Positions 43,455 through 53,092 are shown, counted from the stretch's first letter. The stretch: 64,000 nucleotides of DNA from an uncultured Blastocatellia bacterium (GCA_946480785.1 CAMLLD010000008.1:37369-101368), one strand, 5' to 3'. The notes: generated from the sequence alone by a model not told the origin. Numbers and translations are program-made.

Positions 43455-44231
43455 TTAACGAGCACAGGTTTGCGCGCGGCCGCCGTCGATGGAGTAAGTC
43501 GCTCCGGTGATCCACGAAGCTTCGTCAGACGCGAGAAACAGGACGAGCGCCGCGATCTCTTCCGGGCGGCCGGTGCGTCCGAGTGGATGAGTCGTTTTCG
43601 AGTGCTCGAGAAAAGCCGCATACGCTTCTTCACTCATGCCGCCGCGTTTGTGAATCTCAGTGACAACGACGCCGGGATTCACTGCGTTCACGCGCACGCC
43701 CTTCGCCGCGAGTTCGAGCGAAGCGCAGCGTGTCAACTGGTCCAACGCCGCTTTCGACACGCAGTAAGCGAGCACTCCCGGAAACGCGCGCAATCCCGTG
43801 ACACTCGAAACGTTCACGATGTTCCCGCGCCGCTCGATCAAACTCGGCAACGCTTTCTGCATCAGTTGAAAAGCCGCGCGGACGTTTACGTTCATCATCT
43901 CGTCCCACGCTTCGAGCGACGTGTTTTCGATTGTGCCGCTGCTGATGTGTCCGGCGGCGTTAACGACTACGTCGATGCCGCCCAATGTCTTCACCGTTTC
44001 GTTTACGACGCGCTCTGCTTCAGGCGCTGAAGCAACGTCCGCCTGGATCGGCAACGCTTCGCTGTCGAGCGCGCGAATCTGCTCCGCGACGTCCTTTAAG
44101 GCGTGTTCCTTCCGGCCTACACACGCCACTTTCGCTCCTTCTTTCGCGAAAGCCAGCGCGCACGCGTGGCCGATTCCGGAAGTCGCGCCCGTGACCAGCG
44201 CCACCTTGCCCACAAATCTTCTATCGCTCAT
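43455..44231 (-). CDS. Short-chain dehydrogenase/reductase
   Basis: The 258-aa protein is a classical SDR: cofactor loop VTGATSGIGHA, NAAGHIS, catalytic Ser in NVSSVTGLRAFP, and YCVSKAALDQL (Tyr-x3-Lys). The acidic/basic residue choice after strand 2 (ACVGRKEHAL) suggests NADP(H). It should oxidise or reduce a small alcohol or ketone in the cytoplasm; the substrate cannot be told from the sequence. GAGGACGGAAC before the ATG supports the start. It diverges from the following gene across a gap of about 90 bases. Confidence 0.9.
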   Translation of the reverse strand: MSDRRFVGKVALVTGATSGIGHACALAFAKEGAKVACVGRKEHALKDVAEQIRALDSEALPIQADVASAPEAERVVNETVKTLGGIDVVVNAAGHISSGTIENTSLEAWDEMMNVNVRAAFQLMQKALPSLIERRGNIVNVSSVTGLRAFPGVLAYCVSKAALDQLTRCASLELAAKGVRVNAVNPGVVVTEIHKRGGMSEEAYAAFLEHSKTTHPLGRTGRPEEIAALVLFLASDEASWITGATYSIDGGRAQTCAR

Positions 44232-44320
44232 CTGTTCCGTCCTCGTTTATATGAATGAAAAGAGTCTGTGTTGACAGTGCAATCCCAAAAGGCTGACTAT
44301 TATCACCCTGGAGGCGACTG

Positions 44321-45313
44321 TTGGGAAACAACTCGGCAGATCAGTTTTTCCCCCGCAACCCGCGCACGCACTCGCGCTCGCATGACGATGTGCGCCCGCG
44401 GCACGCGCGCGGTCGAATGCCGTCGAGCACGGGTTACCTGATGGTCGCGATCGCGTTGGCCGCTGGTTTGTTCTTTGTGCTTTGGTGGGTGCTGGTGCGA
44501 GGCGGTGACGAAGCGCCGTGGTTGTCGGCTGGTTTGGCGTCGAGCGTCGTGTTGCTCGTGGCTTTGTCAGCGCGTGAAGTGGTAATGCGTCGCGCGTGGA
44601 CGCGTTATCTGCTCGAGAATGGTATTCACGACACGCGACGCAGCGTTCACTCGAGTAGTCGCTCGACCAGCGGGAGTAAGAAAGGGTTCTCATCGTCGGT
44701 CCATTCCGCCGCGCTGCGCACGATCCAAAAACATTCAGCCGCGGCCGATTCTCCAAGCTCGACACCGGAAGCGCATCTCGACGTTGCGCAACTCTGTCAG
44801 GACTACATCGCCCAGACTGACGAAGCTATCAAATCGGGAACGTATGGCGGTGAAAAGGGAATCGCGATTCGCGCCGGTCAGGACCGCGTGCGCGCGTTGC
44901 ACAAGCACCATCTGCTGACGTGGGCCAAAGGACAGTCGCGCTCGTTAACGCACGAAGCGCAACAGCGCGCGCGAACGTTCGATAAGATCGAAACTGCAAA
45001 CCGCGCGCTCGACTGTATCGACTCCGCGTTGCGGATCTATCCCGCCGAATCCGAGCTACACGAGTCAAAAACAGCGATCAGTGAGTTCATCGCTTCGGTC
45101 AAGGTCGCGCACTGGGTGGAACTGGCGGAACGTTCCGCGTTCAAGGGGCATTATCGCCGCGCGATCGATCGTTATCGCGATGCGCTCTTTTATTTAAATC
45201 AGGATGCCGTCAAACCAGACGTACGGCGCGCGGGCAACGAGAAGATCGAACGCGAGATAGCCGACCTCGAAACGAAACTTCGCCAACGCAAGAGCCGGCC
45301 ACAGGGCCAATGA
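44321..45313 (+). CDS. Hypothetical membrane protein with C-terminal TPR-like helices
   Basis: The 330-aa protein begins at TTG, supported by GGAGG about 6 bases upstream. It has a basic N-terminus, two membrane helices (LMVAIALAAGLFFVLWWVLV and LSAGLASSVVLLVALSA), a Ser-rich linker and a long helical cytoplasmic part. The end (VELAERSAFKGHYRRAIDRY, then RDALFYLNQD) resembles a TPR pair. I do not recognise a named family; a scaffold role at the membrane is only suggested by the helices. Confidence 0.75.
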   Translation: MGNNSADQFFPRNPRTHSRSHDDVRPRHARGRMPSSTGYLMVAIALAAGLFFVLWWVLVRGGDEAPWLSAGLASSVVLLVALSAREVVMRRAWTRYLLENGIHDTRRSVHSSSRSTSGSKKGFSSSVHSAALRTIQKHSAAADSPSSTPEAHLDVAQLCQDYIAQTDEAIKSGTYGGEKGIAIRAGQDRVRALHKHHLLTWAKGQSRSLTHEAQQRARTFDKIETANRALDCIDSALRIYPAESELHESKTAISEFIASVKVAHWVELAERSAFKGHYRRAIDRYRDALFYLNQDAVKPDVRRAGNEKIEREIADLETKLRQRKSRPQGQ

Positions 45314-45409
45314 CTCTGGTTGGCATCCACCCCCTTTTGTGCCATCATGCAACGTGCTTTTAACGGCCTTTGTGCTGTCTGGTAAGAACTTCACCATCGA
45401 GGTATTGCT

Positions 45410-46486
45410 ATGAGAATTAAGTTGTGTTTGGTAGTTGCCATCGGACTCGCCTGCATGCTCGCGGGGTTCACCCGCGCGCAGGAACCACAACAACCGTCTT
45501 CCCCGCAGGAACCGCAACAACAATCTTCCACACCGAGCACTGCGCAACCTTCTTCGCTCGATATTCAGGGCAGCAAAACCTACCTGCTTGGACCAGGCGA
45601 CGTGCTCGACATCCGCGTCTTTGGTCAACCGGAGTTGTCGACCAGCGCCGCGCAAGTCGATAGCGACGGCAACCTGAGCTCGCTGCCGTTTCTCGAGACG
45701 CCGATTCCGGCAAAATGCCGCACGGACAAGCAGGTCCAGAAAGATATCGCCGCAGCCTACGCGAAGTTCATTAACAATCCGCAAGTGAGTGTCAGGATCG
45801 CGGAGCGCAACAGCCGCCAACCCGCGACTGTCTTCGGCGCCGTGCGACAGCCGACGCGCGTGGAGATGAAACGCAAAGTGCGTCTCAATGAGCTGATGGC
45901 CGTCTCGGGTGGTTTTACTGAGCGCGCCTCCGGCACGATTCAGATCCTGCACACCGAGCCTTTGATGTGTCCCGAACCGGGCGAAGAAGAGTTAGCGAAG
46001 CCGATCGACGGGACCAAGATCCCACTCCAGATCGTGAAGATCGCGGAATTGCGTGCCGGCAAAGCGGACGCGAATCCGGTTATTCGGCCGGGTGACTACG
46101 TGCTCGTCACCGAAGCCGAACCGGTTTATGTCACGGGCGCCGTCGCTTCGCCCAACGGCATCTACCTGCGTGACCAGCTCACGCTTACGCGCGCGCTCGC
46201 GATGGTCGGTGGCACGCGCAAAGAGGCGAAGCTCAACGACGTCGTTATCTATCGTCAGCAGCCTGGCAGCACGGCGCAGGACATCGTGCACGTCGACCTC
46301 GCGGCCATTAAGAAGAACCAGAAGCCCGACGTGTTGCTGCAACCTTATGACGTGATTGAAGTGAGTGAAGCCGGCATTCTCTCAAAGGGGCGCTTCGGTC
46401 AAACGGTGATTAGCGCCTTAACCGGCGGTTTCTCAAACATGGTTACTTCAACCGGCATGTATCTGCCGAATCGCGTCATCTACTAG
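45410..46486 (+). CDS. Wza-type polysaccharide export protein
   Basis: The 358-aa protein has a signal peptide (LCLVVAIGLACMLAGFTRA) without a lipobox, a Gln/Pro/Ser linker, the polysaccharide biosynthesis/export domain (YLLGPGDVLDIRVFGQPELS, QVDSDGNLSSLPF, NPQVSVRIAER) and one or two SLBB-like units (FGAVRQPTRVEMKRKVRLNE; VTGAVASPNGIYLRDQLTLT). It would form the outer gate for exopolysaccharide export. No glycosyltransferases or Wzc are adjacent, so it is an orphan here. Surface polysaccharide would also fit the PEP-CTERM protein at 16 kb. GAGGT precedes the ATG. Confidence 0.88.
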   Translation: MRIKLCLVVAIGLACMLAGFTRAQEPQQPSSPQEPQQQSSTPSTAQPSSLDIQGSKTYLLGPGDVLDIRVFGQPELSTSAAQVDSDGNLSSLPFLETPIPAKCRTDKQVQKDIAAAYAKFINNPQVSVRIAERNSRQPATVFGAVRQPTRVEMKRKVRLNELMAVSGGFTERASGTIQILHTEPLMCPEPGEEELAKPIDGTKIPLQIVKIAELRAGKADANPVIRPGDYVLVTEAEPVYVTGAVASPNGIYLRDQLTLTRALAMVGGTRKEAKLNDVVIYRQQPGSTAQDIVHVDLAAIKKNQKPDVLLQPYDVIEVSEAGILSKGRFGQTVISALTGGFSNMVTSTGMYLPNRVIY

Positions 46487-46528
46487 AGTCTGAATCGTAA
46501 TTACGAAGAACTGGAAGTTGATTAGTCA

Positions 46529-46777
46529 ATGAATCGAAAAACAATTACCGGCGATCGCCGTCGTAGAAAAACGATCACCGCGCTGTGGGCGCTTGGGCTT
46601 GCCGTGCTGGTGATCACTCTCATCGTGCTGGAAAAAACGGCGATCCTTTACATCCTTTGCACTGTCGGCGTCACCGTGTTGCTCGTGATGGTCGCAATGG
46701 CTGATTTGGCGCACGCGGACACAACGCAGGGAGAAGTGCAATCGGCAAAAGATGCAGCAAGTGTTGCAAACCGATAA
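46529..46777 (+). CDS. Small two-helix membrane protein
   Basis: The 82-aa protein has a basic start (MNRKTITGDRRRRK) and two hydrophobic helices (ALWALGLAVLVITLIVLEKT and ILYILCTVGVTVLLVMVAM), then a polar tail. No family is recognised. It follows the Wza-type gene by 42 bases and may be co-transcribed with it. Confidence 0.65.
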   Translation: MNRKTITGDRRRRKTITALWALGLAVLVITLIVLEKTAILYILCTVGVTVLLVMVAMADLAHADTTQGEVQSAKDAASVANR

Positions 46778-46873
46778 GTTGAGCTTTGGACAGCGTCCAT
46801 CATCGTTGACCGCGCCACTGAATTGCAGTTGCTTATGTGGTCTATAAATTTTGTTACGCGGAACGCATGTTGA

Positions 46874-46990
46874 GTGGCGGACAAAATCAATAAGGCGGTT
46901 GAAAGTTTAGTCGGACTATTGCATAATCCCGATGCGTTCACCTCCCCGGTGGACGAAGTGGTCGCGTGGGGTGAGGACACGTGGCCTTAG
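46874..46990 (+). CDS. Possible 38-aa small protein
   Basis: A GTG-initiated frame encodes MADKINKAVESLVGLLHNP, then an acidic tail ending AWGEDTWP. Its stop is directly followed by a strong terminator, which suggests that a short transcript ends here. The helix-then-acidic-tail shape could be a toxin/leader/RiPP-type peptide or a regulator, but no ribosome site is clear and no homologue is recognised. A TATAAA box at 46843 lies about 31 bases before the GTG without a convincing -35. Confidence 0.4.
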   Translation: MADKINKAVESLVGLLHNPDAFTSPVDEVVAWGEDTWP

Positions 46991-47024
46991 GGTGGGGGCT
47001 GTGGGAGGCCCCCGCCCGCTTTTA
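46991..47024 (+). terminator. Rho-independent terminator after the 38-aa frame
   Basis: GGTGGGGGC (46991-46999) pairs with GCCCCCGCC (47008-47016), with one T-G pair, followed by CGCTTTTATTTT. Confidence 0.8.
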
Positions 47025-47129
47025 TTTTATGGGCCATCCTCGGCGTGTTCCGCTGCAATAGTTACGAAGATTGTTGTTGTTGCTTCCGGCTGGTGCCGGG
47101 AGTAAGATCACCGCCGTTGAAAATTCAGA

Positions 47130-47275
47130 CGTCTGCCGAGGCTGCTCGTGCCGCACACGGCTGAGCAACACGGGGGAACCACGTTTCGCAAGAAACCGGG
47201 GCTAATCGCCGAGCGCGTTTGCTCGTTGCGACGAACACTTCCAGTTCGAGTCCGTCAGCTAACCTCGTAGGCTAA
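47130..47275 (+). promoter_or_regulatory. ydaO/yuaA-type (c-di-AMP) riboswitch
   Basis: The three conserved boxes of this riboswitch class occur in order: ACGGGGGAACC (47170-47180), CCGGGGCTAATC (47196-47207) and GTCAGCTAACCTCGTAGGC (47254-47272), with stems between them (e.g. GAGCGCGTTTGCTC). The class binds cyclic di-AMP and usually turns expression off; common targets are K+ or osmolyte transporters and cell-wall hydrolases. Downstream lie a GC hairpin and then an APC-superfamily transporter gene, which fits. The 5' limit is approximate. Confidence 0.88.
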
Positions 47276-47302
47276 AGGGAAGGGCAGTGCCGCGATCGAA
47301 CT

Positions 47303-47332
47303 GGCGCGGGGCTCAGCGGTCCCGCGCCTTTC
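47303..47332 (+). terminator. Probable riboswitch-controlled terminator
   Basis: GGCGCGGG (47303-47310) pairs with CCCGCGCC (47321-47328), followed by TTTCATT. It lies 28 bases after the last conserved riboswitch box and 40 bases before the transporter ATG, so it probably is the expression platform. The T run is short. Confidence 0.65.
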
Positions 47333-47371
47333 ATTGTGTGTGCGCCGGGTGGATTTTCGGGGCTGCAAAGA

Positions 47372-49366
47372 ATGCTTAATCGGTTAGCGAGAAGAGCTGC
47401 GGGACGACGCTTCAAGCTCTGGTTATTTAGAGGTTCTGCACAAAAAGACGAACACGCCACGCCACACCGGCAGCATCCGTGGTGGCAGGTGATGTGCCTC
47501 ACCGGTGTCGACTACTTCTCGACCCTCGGTTATCAGCCCGGCATCGCGTTTCTCGCCGCCGGCGCGCTTTCACCTATAGCGACCCTCGTCCTCGTGCTGC
47601 TGACGCTTTTCGGCGCGTTACCCATCTACAACAAAGTCGCTGAAGAAAGTCCGTACGGCGAAGGCTCCATCTCGATGCTGGAGCATTTGTTGTCGCGCTG
47701 GAAGGGCAAACTGTTTGTCCTCATGCTGCTCGGGTTCGTCGCTACCGACTTCGTCATCACGATCACGCTTTCCGCAGCCGATGCCACGGCGCACGTCATT
47801 GAGAACCCGTTTACGCCGCAAGTGTTGAAACATCAACTCGGCGTCACGATCGCTTTGATCGCCGTGCTGGGTGTTATCTTTTTGCGCGGCTTCAAGGAAG
47901 CGATCGGAATTGCAGTGGGACTCGTCGGCACTTACCTGACGCTCAATGTGGTCGTCATCGGGTATGGCCTCTTTGAACTCGTCAGCCATCCGCATCACTT
48001 CCCCGAGTGGAAGCACGCGCTGCTGTCCGAGCCGACCGTGCACGGAAATCCGTGGTTGATAATCTTGGTCGCGCTGATCCTGTTTCCCAAACTGGCGCTC
48101 GGTCTTTCGGGTTTCGAAACCGGCGTGGCCGTGATGCCGTTGGTGAAAGCTCATGACGATCCAAACGAAGTCGAAGACGAATGGCAGGACATTCAAACCA
48201 CTCGCATGGGTCATGGCGACGCCAAAGGGCGGAGACTTTTGCGCGCTCGTATTCGCAACACGAAGAAGCTGCTGCGCACGGCCGCGGCGATAATGAGCGT
48301 GTTGCTGATCAGCAGCAGCTTCGTGACCGCGATCCTGATTCCGGCCGACAAGTTTGCCGAAGGTGGCGAGGCGAATGGCCGCGCCATCGCTTACCTGGCC
48401 CATCTTTTCTTTGGGGACATCTTCGGCACGATTTACGACCTGAGCACGATCACGATTCTGTGGTTTGCCGGCGCGTCCGCGATGGCGGGTCTTTTGAGTA
48501 TTGTGCCACGTTACTTGCCGCGTTACGGCATGGCGCCCGAGTGGGCCAGGGCGGCGCGGCCGCTCGTGATCGTGATCATCGCGATCGCTTTCGCGGTCAC
48601 TTTCATCTTCAACGCGGACGTGAACAAGCAAGGCGGCGCCTACGCGACCGGCGTGTTGGTGTTGATGACTTCGGCGGCAATCGCCGTGACTCTCGCTGTG
48701 CGTCGCCGGCTCGGCAACTGGCACATCTATCTGATCATCGCCTCCGTCTTCGTCTACACGACCATTCAGAACATTCACGAGCGCCCTGAAGGAATCAAGA
48801 TCGCTTCGTTCTTCATCCTGACGATCATCGTTGCGTCGCTCGTGTCGCGAGTTTGGCGTTCGACTGAGCTGCGCGTGGAGCGCATCGAGCTTGACGACAA
48901 GGCGCGGCAATTCATTAAGGATGCTGCCAAGGGAACGATCCGCATCATCACGAATCGCCGCGACACCGGCGACGCGACCGAGTATCAGCAGAAGGAACAC
49001 GAGAAGCGGAACAGCAATCACATTCCCGAAGGCGAGCCGATTCTGTTTTTCGAAGTTACCCCCGGCGACGCTTCGGAGTTTTCGGGCACACTCGCAGTGC
49101 GCGGCGAAACTGTCGACGGTTTTCGCATTCTCCGGACGGAGTCGCCGGCGGTGCCGAACGCGATCGCCGCTTTCCTGCTTTATCTGCGGGACGAAATGGG
49201 CAAACTACCCCACGTTTATTTTGGTTGGAGCGAGGGAAACCCGATCTCTTATTTATTGAAGTACATCGCTTTTGGCGAGGGTGATACCGCTCCGGTCACT
49301 CACGAGGTGTTGCGGCAGGCAGAGAAAGATTCAAGCAGACGGCCGATCGTGCATGTCGGTGGTTAG
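47372..49366 (+). CDS. APC-superfamily transporter under c-di-AMP riboswitch control
   Basis: The 664-aa protein has about 11-12 membrane helices of the APC amino-acid/K+ transporter type ([58 protein letters not shown]) and a cytoplasmic C-terminal domain of about 180 aa ([28 protein letters not shown]). KimA-type K+ transporters belong to the same superfamily and share this riboswitch class, so uptake of K+ or an osmolyte is a good inference, but I cannot tell substrate from motifs. The ATG at 47372 is chosen; an in-frame GTG at 47336 would start inside the regulatory hairpin region. Confidence 0.88.
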   Translation: MLNRLARRAAGRRFKLWLFRGSAQKDEHATPHRQHPWWQVMCLTGVDYFSTLGYQPGIAFLAAGALSPIATLVLVLLTLFGALPIYNKVAEESPYGEGSISMLEHLLSRWKGKLFVLMLLGFVATDFVITITLSAADATAHVIENPFTPQVLKHQLGVTIALIAVLGVIFLRGFKEAIGIAVGLVGTYLTLNVVVIGYGLFELVSHPHHFPEWKHALLSEPTVHGNPWLIILVALILFPKLALGLSGFETGVAVMPLVKAHDDPNEVEDEWQDIQTTRMGHGDAKGRRLLRARIRNTKKLLRTAAAIMSVLLISSSFVTAILIPADKFAEGGEANGRAIAYLAHLFFGDIFGTIYDLSTITILWFAGASAMAGLLSIVPRYLPRYGMAPEWARAARPLVIVIIAIAFAVTFIFNADVNKQGGAYATGVLVLMTSAAIAVTLAVRRRLGNWHIYLIIASVFVYTTIQNIHERPEGIKIASFFILTIIVASLVSRVWRSTELRVERIELDDKARQFIKDAAKGTIRIITNRRDTGDATEYQQKEHEKRNSNHIPEGEPILFFEVTPGDASEFSGTLAVRGETVDGFRILRTESPAVPNAIAAFLLYLRDEMGKLPHVYFGWSEGNPISYLLKYIAFGEGDTAPVTHEVLRQAEKDSSRRPIVHVGG

Positions 49367-49402
49367 GGTCGATCCGGCAGCAGGCCAGAACATGCGGCCA
49401 AG

Positions 49403-49780
49403 TTAAACCGGTGCGACTTCCACCACGTTAGCTATTTTTCCGGCAAGGAAGCAGGAACGACAATAAACGGGCCGTCCTTGCGACGGATAGAACGGAACAG
49501 TCGTTTGTTGTCCGCATTGTGCGCACTGGACTGAAACTTCGATGCGTTGCCGCACTCCCGACGACTGCGCCGCAGCGATTGCCGCCAGCCGTTCGTTCTT
49601 TGCTTGTTTGCAGGGCTTACAGCGTTTGGGTTCGTTCTTCAAACCTTTGTCGTGAAAGAAAACCTGTTCGCCTGCGGTCCAGATGAAGTTCTCATTGCAG
49701 TCGACGCACTTGATAGCGCGATCCTGATATTCACTTTCCTGGTGTGTTTCTATTGCGGGGGCCGCTTCCGTTTGTGACAT
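49403..49780 (-). CDS. Double zinc-ribbon protein
   Basis: The 125-aa protein has four CxxC pairs: KCVDCNENF, RCKPCKQAK, QCAQCGQQTT and YCRSCF, giving two zinc-ribbon-like sites. The first half (CVDCNENFIWTAGEQVFFHD) matches a probable zinc-ribbon domain common in environmental bacteria, of unknown role. No signal or membrane segment; likely cytoplasmic and perhaps nucleic-acid binding. It is divergent from purD across about 190 bases. Confidence 0.8.
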   Translation of the reverse strand: MSQTEAAPAIETHQESEYQDRAIKCVDCNENFIWTAGEQVFFHDKGLKNEPKRCKPCKQAKNERLAAIAAAQSSGVRQRIEVSVQCAQCGQQTTVPFYPSQGRPVYCRSCFLAGKIANVVEVAPV

Positions 49781-49969
49781 GATCCACTCCCTGGGTCCTA
49801 CAGCCTAAGCAACCACAACGATTCGGCGGGCGAAAGAAAGAAAAACGCGTCGATGACGAGACGCTCTTTGGTTTGTCCACCAATTGAGGGGTAAAAGGTC
49901 TCAAGCCCACACGGGGCTCCGTTTGGTCAATTTGTATATAACTATGTCGAAACTGTGTCAAGGAAAACC

Positions 49970-51256
49970 ATGCGAAAAACACTTGTGATCGGGTCGGGCG
50001 GGCGCGAGCACGCGGTGGTCTGGGCGCTGCGCCACACGGCGGCAGAAGAGGTCGAGGTGTTTTGTGCGCCGGGGAACGCGGGCATTGGTAACGACGCGAA
50101 GCTCGTGAACATCGCGGCCGATCGTTACGAGCAACTCGCGGATTTTGCCCAGGCGGAACGAATTAACCTGACGTTTGTTGGACCGGAAGCACCGCTCGCG
50201 GGCGGGATTGTTGATCTGTTTGAAGCAAGAGGACTCCCGATTGTCGGGCCGACTCGCGCGGCCGCGCGTCTCGAGGGCAGTAAGATTTTTGCGAAGGAGT
50301 TCATGGCGCGACATGGCGTTCCGACGGCTTCGTTTCGCACCGCTGAATCGCCCGCGGAAGCGCTCGCGCATTTGCGGAGTGGGGAATTTGGCGCGAACGA
50401 TTCGCCTGTCGTCATCAAGGCTGACGGTTTAGCGGCAGGCAAGGGTGTTGTCGTGGCCGCGACGCGTGCGGAGGCCGAGCAGGCGATCGAAGATTTGATG
50501 GTCCATCACGCGGCTGGCAAAGAAGCGGCGCAACGGGTCGTGATCGAAGAGGCGCTAAGCGGGCCTGAAGCATCCGTGTTGCTCTTTGCGGACGGCCGCG
50601 ACTACGCCTTGATGCCCGCAGCCCGCGATCACAAACGCATCGGCGAGAACGATACCGGACCGAACACCGGCGGCATGGGCAGCATCACGGGTGACTCTGT
50701 TCTCGGCGCAGACGTTTTGGATCGTGTCGTGAAGGAGATCATCGAGCCAACGCTCGCCGGCGCCGAACAGGAAGGCATTCCTTTTAAAGGCATTCTGTTC
50801 CTCGGGTTAATGCTGACGCCGGATGGTCCAAAGCTGCTCGAATACAACGTGCGCTTCGGCGATCCCGAGACGCAGGCGATACTCGTTCGCTTGCAGACGG
50901 ATCTGTTCACCATCTTCGACGCGATGCGGACGGGCACGCTCGCGGGGATGAAAGTGGAATGGAGTAGTGGCGCGTCAGCCTGCGTCGTGGCTGCGAATCG
51001 AGGCTATCCCGGCAAGTACGAAAGCGGCGCTGAAATCGAGGGCTTGGAGACGCTTTCGGACAAGCGCGTCCAGGTCTTTCATGCCGGGACTTCACGCGCT
51101 GCAAACGGCAAGTTCATCGCCACCGGCGGACGCGTTTTGGGTGTCACGGCAGCCGCCGCAAACCTGCCCACTGCGCTCGATCTTTGCTACGACGCATTGC
51201 GCGTTATTCATTGGCGGGGCATGCAGTTTCGGCGCGACATCGGGCGCTACAAATGA
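49970..51256 (+). CDS. purD: Phosphoribosylamine-glycine ligase
   Basis: The 428-aa protein is a complete PurD: VIGSGGREHAVVWAL, FVGPEAPLAGGIVDLFE, SKIFAKEFMARHGVPTASF, VIKADGLAAGKGVVVAATRA, GPEASVLLFADGRDYALMPA, then NTGGMGSITGDSV and EYNVRFGDPETQ. It makes GAR from phosphoribosylamine, glycine and ATP in de novo purine synthesis. AAGGAAA before the ATG supports the start over the ATG at 49955. It is not in a pur operon here; a PspA gene follows. Confidence 0.96.
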   Translation: MRKTLVIGSGGREHAVVWALRHTAAEEVEVFCAPGNAGIGNDAKLVNIAADRYEQLADFAQAERINLTFVGPEAPLAGGIVDLFEARGLPIVGPTRAAARLEGSKIFAKEFMARHGVPTASFRTAESPAEALAHLRSGEFGANDSPVVIKADGLAAGKGVVVAATRAEAEQAIEDLMVHHAAGKEAAQRVVIEEALSGPEASVLLFADGRDYALMPAARDHKRIGENDTGPNTGGMGSITGDSVLGADVLDRVVKEIIEPTLAGAEQEGIPFKGILFLGLMLTPDGPKLLEYNVRFGDPETQAILVRLQTDLFTIFDAMRTGTLAGMKVEWSSGASACVVAANRGYPGKYESGAEIEGLETLSDKRVQVFHAGTSRAANGKFIATGGRVLGVTAAAANLPTALDLCYDALRVIHWRGMQFRRDIGRYK

Positions 51257-51442
51257 CCGTCGGCGTGTTCTGTGGAAGGCTTTTCGCAGTGCTGTTATAC
51301 TCCGAGACAGTTTTGTGGATTTGAAACTGCCTGAACGGATGTGTCGTACAACAGAACGTTGCCAGTGGCCGCAATTGCCGCAATCCGGGCCGGCGCTCCC
51401 AACGTTTGAGCTTTCAAATTTCGCTGCCGGAGGATAGCGAGA

Positions 51443-52204
51443 ATGGGACTGTGGACAAGAATGAAGCGCTCGATGCGCGCCCTCTTCGGGGGCATAATTG
51501 AAAAGACTGAAGATCCCGAGCTCATTCTTCAGCAGACCATCCGCGATATGCGCGACCGCGTGCCGGAGTTGAACAACTCCGTGGCGCAGGTGATGGCCAC
51601 CGAAAAATTGCTTGCTAAAAACAGGGAGCGCCTCGAAACGCAGCGCGTCGATCTCGACTCGAAAATCCGCGCTTCGGTGAAGATGGGTCGCGACGATATC
51701 GCCACCGCTTACATCGGACAGTTGCAACAGGTCCAGATCGATCTCGAAAAAACGTCTCAGCAACTTGAGCACGCGAACCTCGCATCGAAGCAGGCACTTA
51801 AAGCACGCGATAATTACGTGTTGCAAATGCAGCGTCGCACCGCCGAAGCGATGCAGTTGATAAATCAGTCGAAGCAGGCAAAGCTGCAGGAACAACTCGC
51901 GCAAACGATGGAGTCGTTCCAGTTGGGCGACGACGCGTCGACGTTCAACGAGATGCGCGACAAGATCGATCGTCGCGCGGCGGCCGCCGAAGCGAAGATG
52001 CAGTTAGGCGCCGCGTCCGTCGACACCCAGATGCAGGAGATCGAACGCGAGGCGCTGGACATGCAGTTGGCCGACAAGCTGCTCGAGTACAAACGCGATA
52101 TGGGCTTGCTGGGACCCGCGACGAGCGCACCGCAGCCGCAAGCTCTTCCTGCCGAAGGCGAAACTACTACCGGCGGCGGACACAACGGTACGGGCAGCAG
52201 GTAA
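51443..52204 (+). CDS. PspA/IM30-family membrane-stress protein
   Basis: The 253-aa protein is mostly coiled coil, with the family start LWTRMKRSMRALFGGIIEKT, then DPELILQQTIRDMRDRVPEL and the long helical hairpin to about residue 220. PspA-type proteins polymerise on stressed inner membranes. Gly/Ala/Pro-rich tail after 225. GGAGGA before the ATG. A second coiled-coil protein follows after 32 bases, probably its partner. Confidence 0.9.
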   Translation: MGLWTRMKRSMRALFGGIIEKTEDPELILQQTIRDMRDRVPELNNSVAQVMATEKLLAKNRERLETQRVDLDSKIRASVKMGRDDIATAYIGQLQQVQIDLEKTSQQLEHANLASKQALKARDNYVLQMQRRTAEAMQLINQSKQAKLQEQLAQTMESFQLGDDASTFNEMRDKIDRRAAAAEAKMQLGAASVDTQMQEIEREALDMQLADKLLEYKRDMGLLGPATSAPQPQALPAEGETTTGGGHNGTGSR

Positions 52205-52236
52205 GAAGCGAAGACTGAAGCTGTGATTCAAGTTGT

Positions 52237-53079
52237 ATGGCCGAGTTACCAAAGATAGATCTGAAGTATCTAAAAGAGGCCTTTAAAGAACCCATCAACT
52301 TTTGGGGAATGGCCGGCTTTGCAGTGGCCGCTGCGTATGTTCAGGATGTGACACCACTCGTTGCTGCGTTAGCTACCGAAGCAGTTTATCTTGCCGCCGT
52401 GCCTGCCAGTACCATCTATCGCCGCCTTGTCGATCGCCGCGAAAAGCAACGCCTGCTAAAGCTCCGCGAGCAACAACGCGAGGCGCAAATCAAACTCTTC
52501 GATCCACGCGAGCGTGAAGCCGTCGAATATCTGCGTTGGATGAAGAACCAGATCTACTCCAACTACAAGAAATTCACCGGCACCAAACAGATTCCGCACA
52601 ACATCGAGAGTTTGGACCAGCGCTGGGAAGACTTCGTCGATCTGCTCGACGTTTATCGGCGGCGCAAGCATCACCTGCGTTCGATCAATCGTCAGGCAGT
52701 GCAGAATCAACTGGTCCAGGCGGAACGCGCGGTGTCTGCGGCGAAAGATGATCGCGAGCGGCGAATTCAACAAGCGAACGTTGAGATTCTCAAGCGGCGC
52801 GTGGCGGCGTTCAATGATATTGAGCGTTCGGTGAAGCTGGTTGAGGGACAGTTGCAGTCGATTGAGAACTTCTTTGGTTTGGTTAACGATCAGGTCGTTA
52901 CCTTACCAACGCCCGAACGTGTTTCCTCTTTGGATTTCGAGCAGCTCAGTGATTCGATCGCGATGACGAAGCAGATGCTCGAAGAGACCTCAGATACGTT
53001 TGCCGCGCTCGACAGTCACAATCGTGATCTGGGGAATTACGAGTTGCTGCTGTCGAACACTGGTACTTCCGGAAAGTAA
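52237..53079 (+). CDS. Coiled-coil membrane-associated protein next to pspA
   Basis: The 280-aa protein has a hydrophobic pair near the N-terminus (FWGMAGFAVAAAYVQDVTPL, then VAALATEAVYLAAVPASTIY) followed by long amphipathic helices (REKQRLLKLREQQREAQIKL; SAAKDDRERRIQQANVEILK). No known domain is recognised. Its place just behind pspA and its coiled-coil nature suggest a membrane anchor or regulator of PspA, which is inference. It is convergent with the DUF4159 gene. Confidence 0.75.
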   Translation: MAELPKIDLKYLKEAFKEPINFWGMAGFAVAAAYVQDVTPLVAALATEAVYLAAVPASTIYRRLVDRREKQRLLKLREQQREAQIKLFDPREREAVEYLRWMKNQIYSNYKKFTGTKQIPHNIESLDQRWEDFVDLLDVYRRRKHHLRSINRQAVQNQLVQAERAVSAAKDDRERRIQQANVEILKRRVAAFNDIERSVKLVEGQLQSIENFFGLVNDQVVTLPTPERVSSLDFEQLSDSIAMTKQMLEETSDTFAALDSHNRDLGNYELLLSNTGTSGK

Positions 53080-53092
53080 CAACCACCACAAC

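Noticed and set aside
47618..49021. 467-codon minus-strand frame opposite the APC transporter
   Set aside because: His/Arg/Asp-rich composition typical of an antisense shadow; no start signal or motif.
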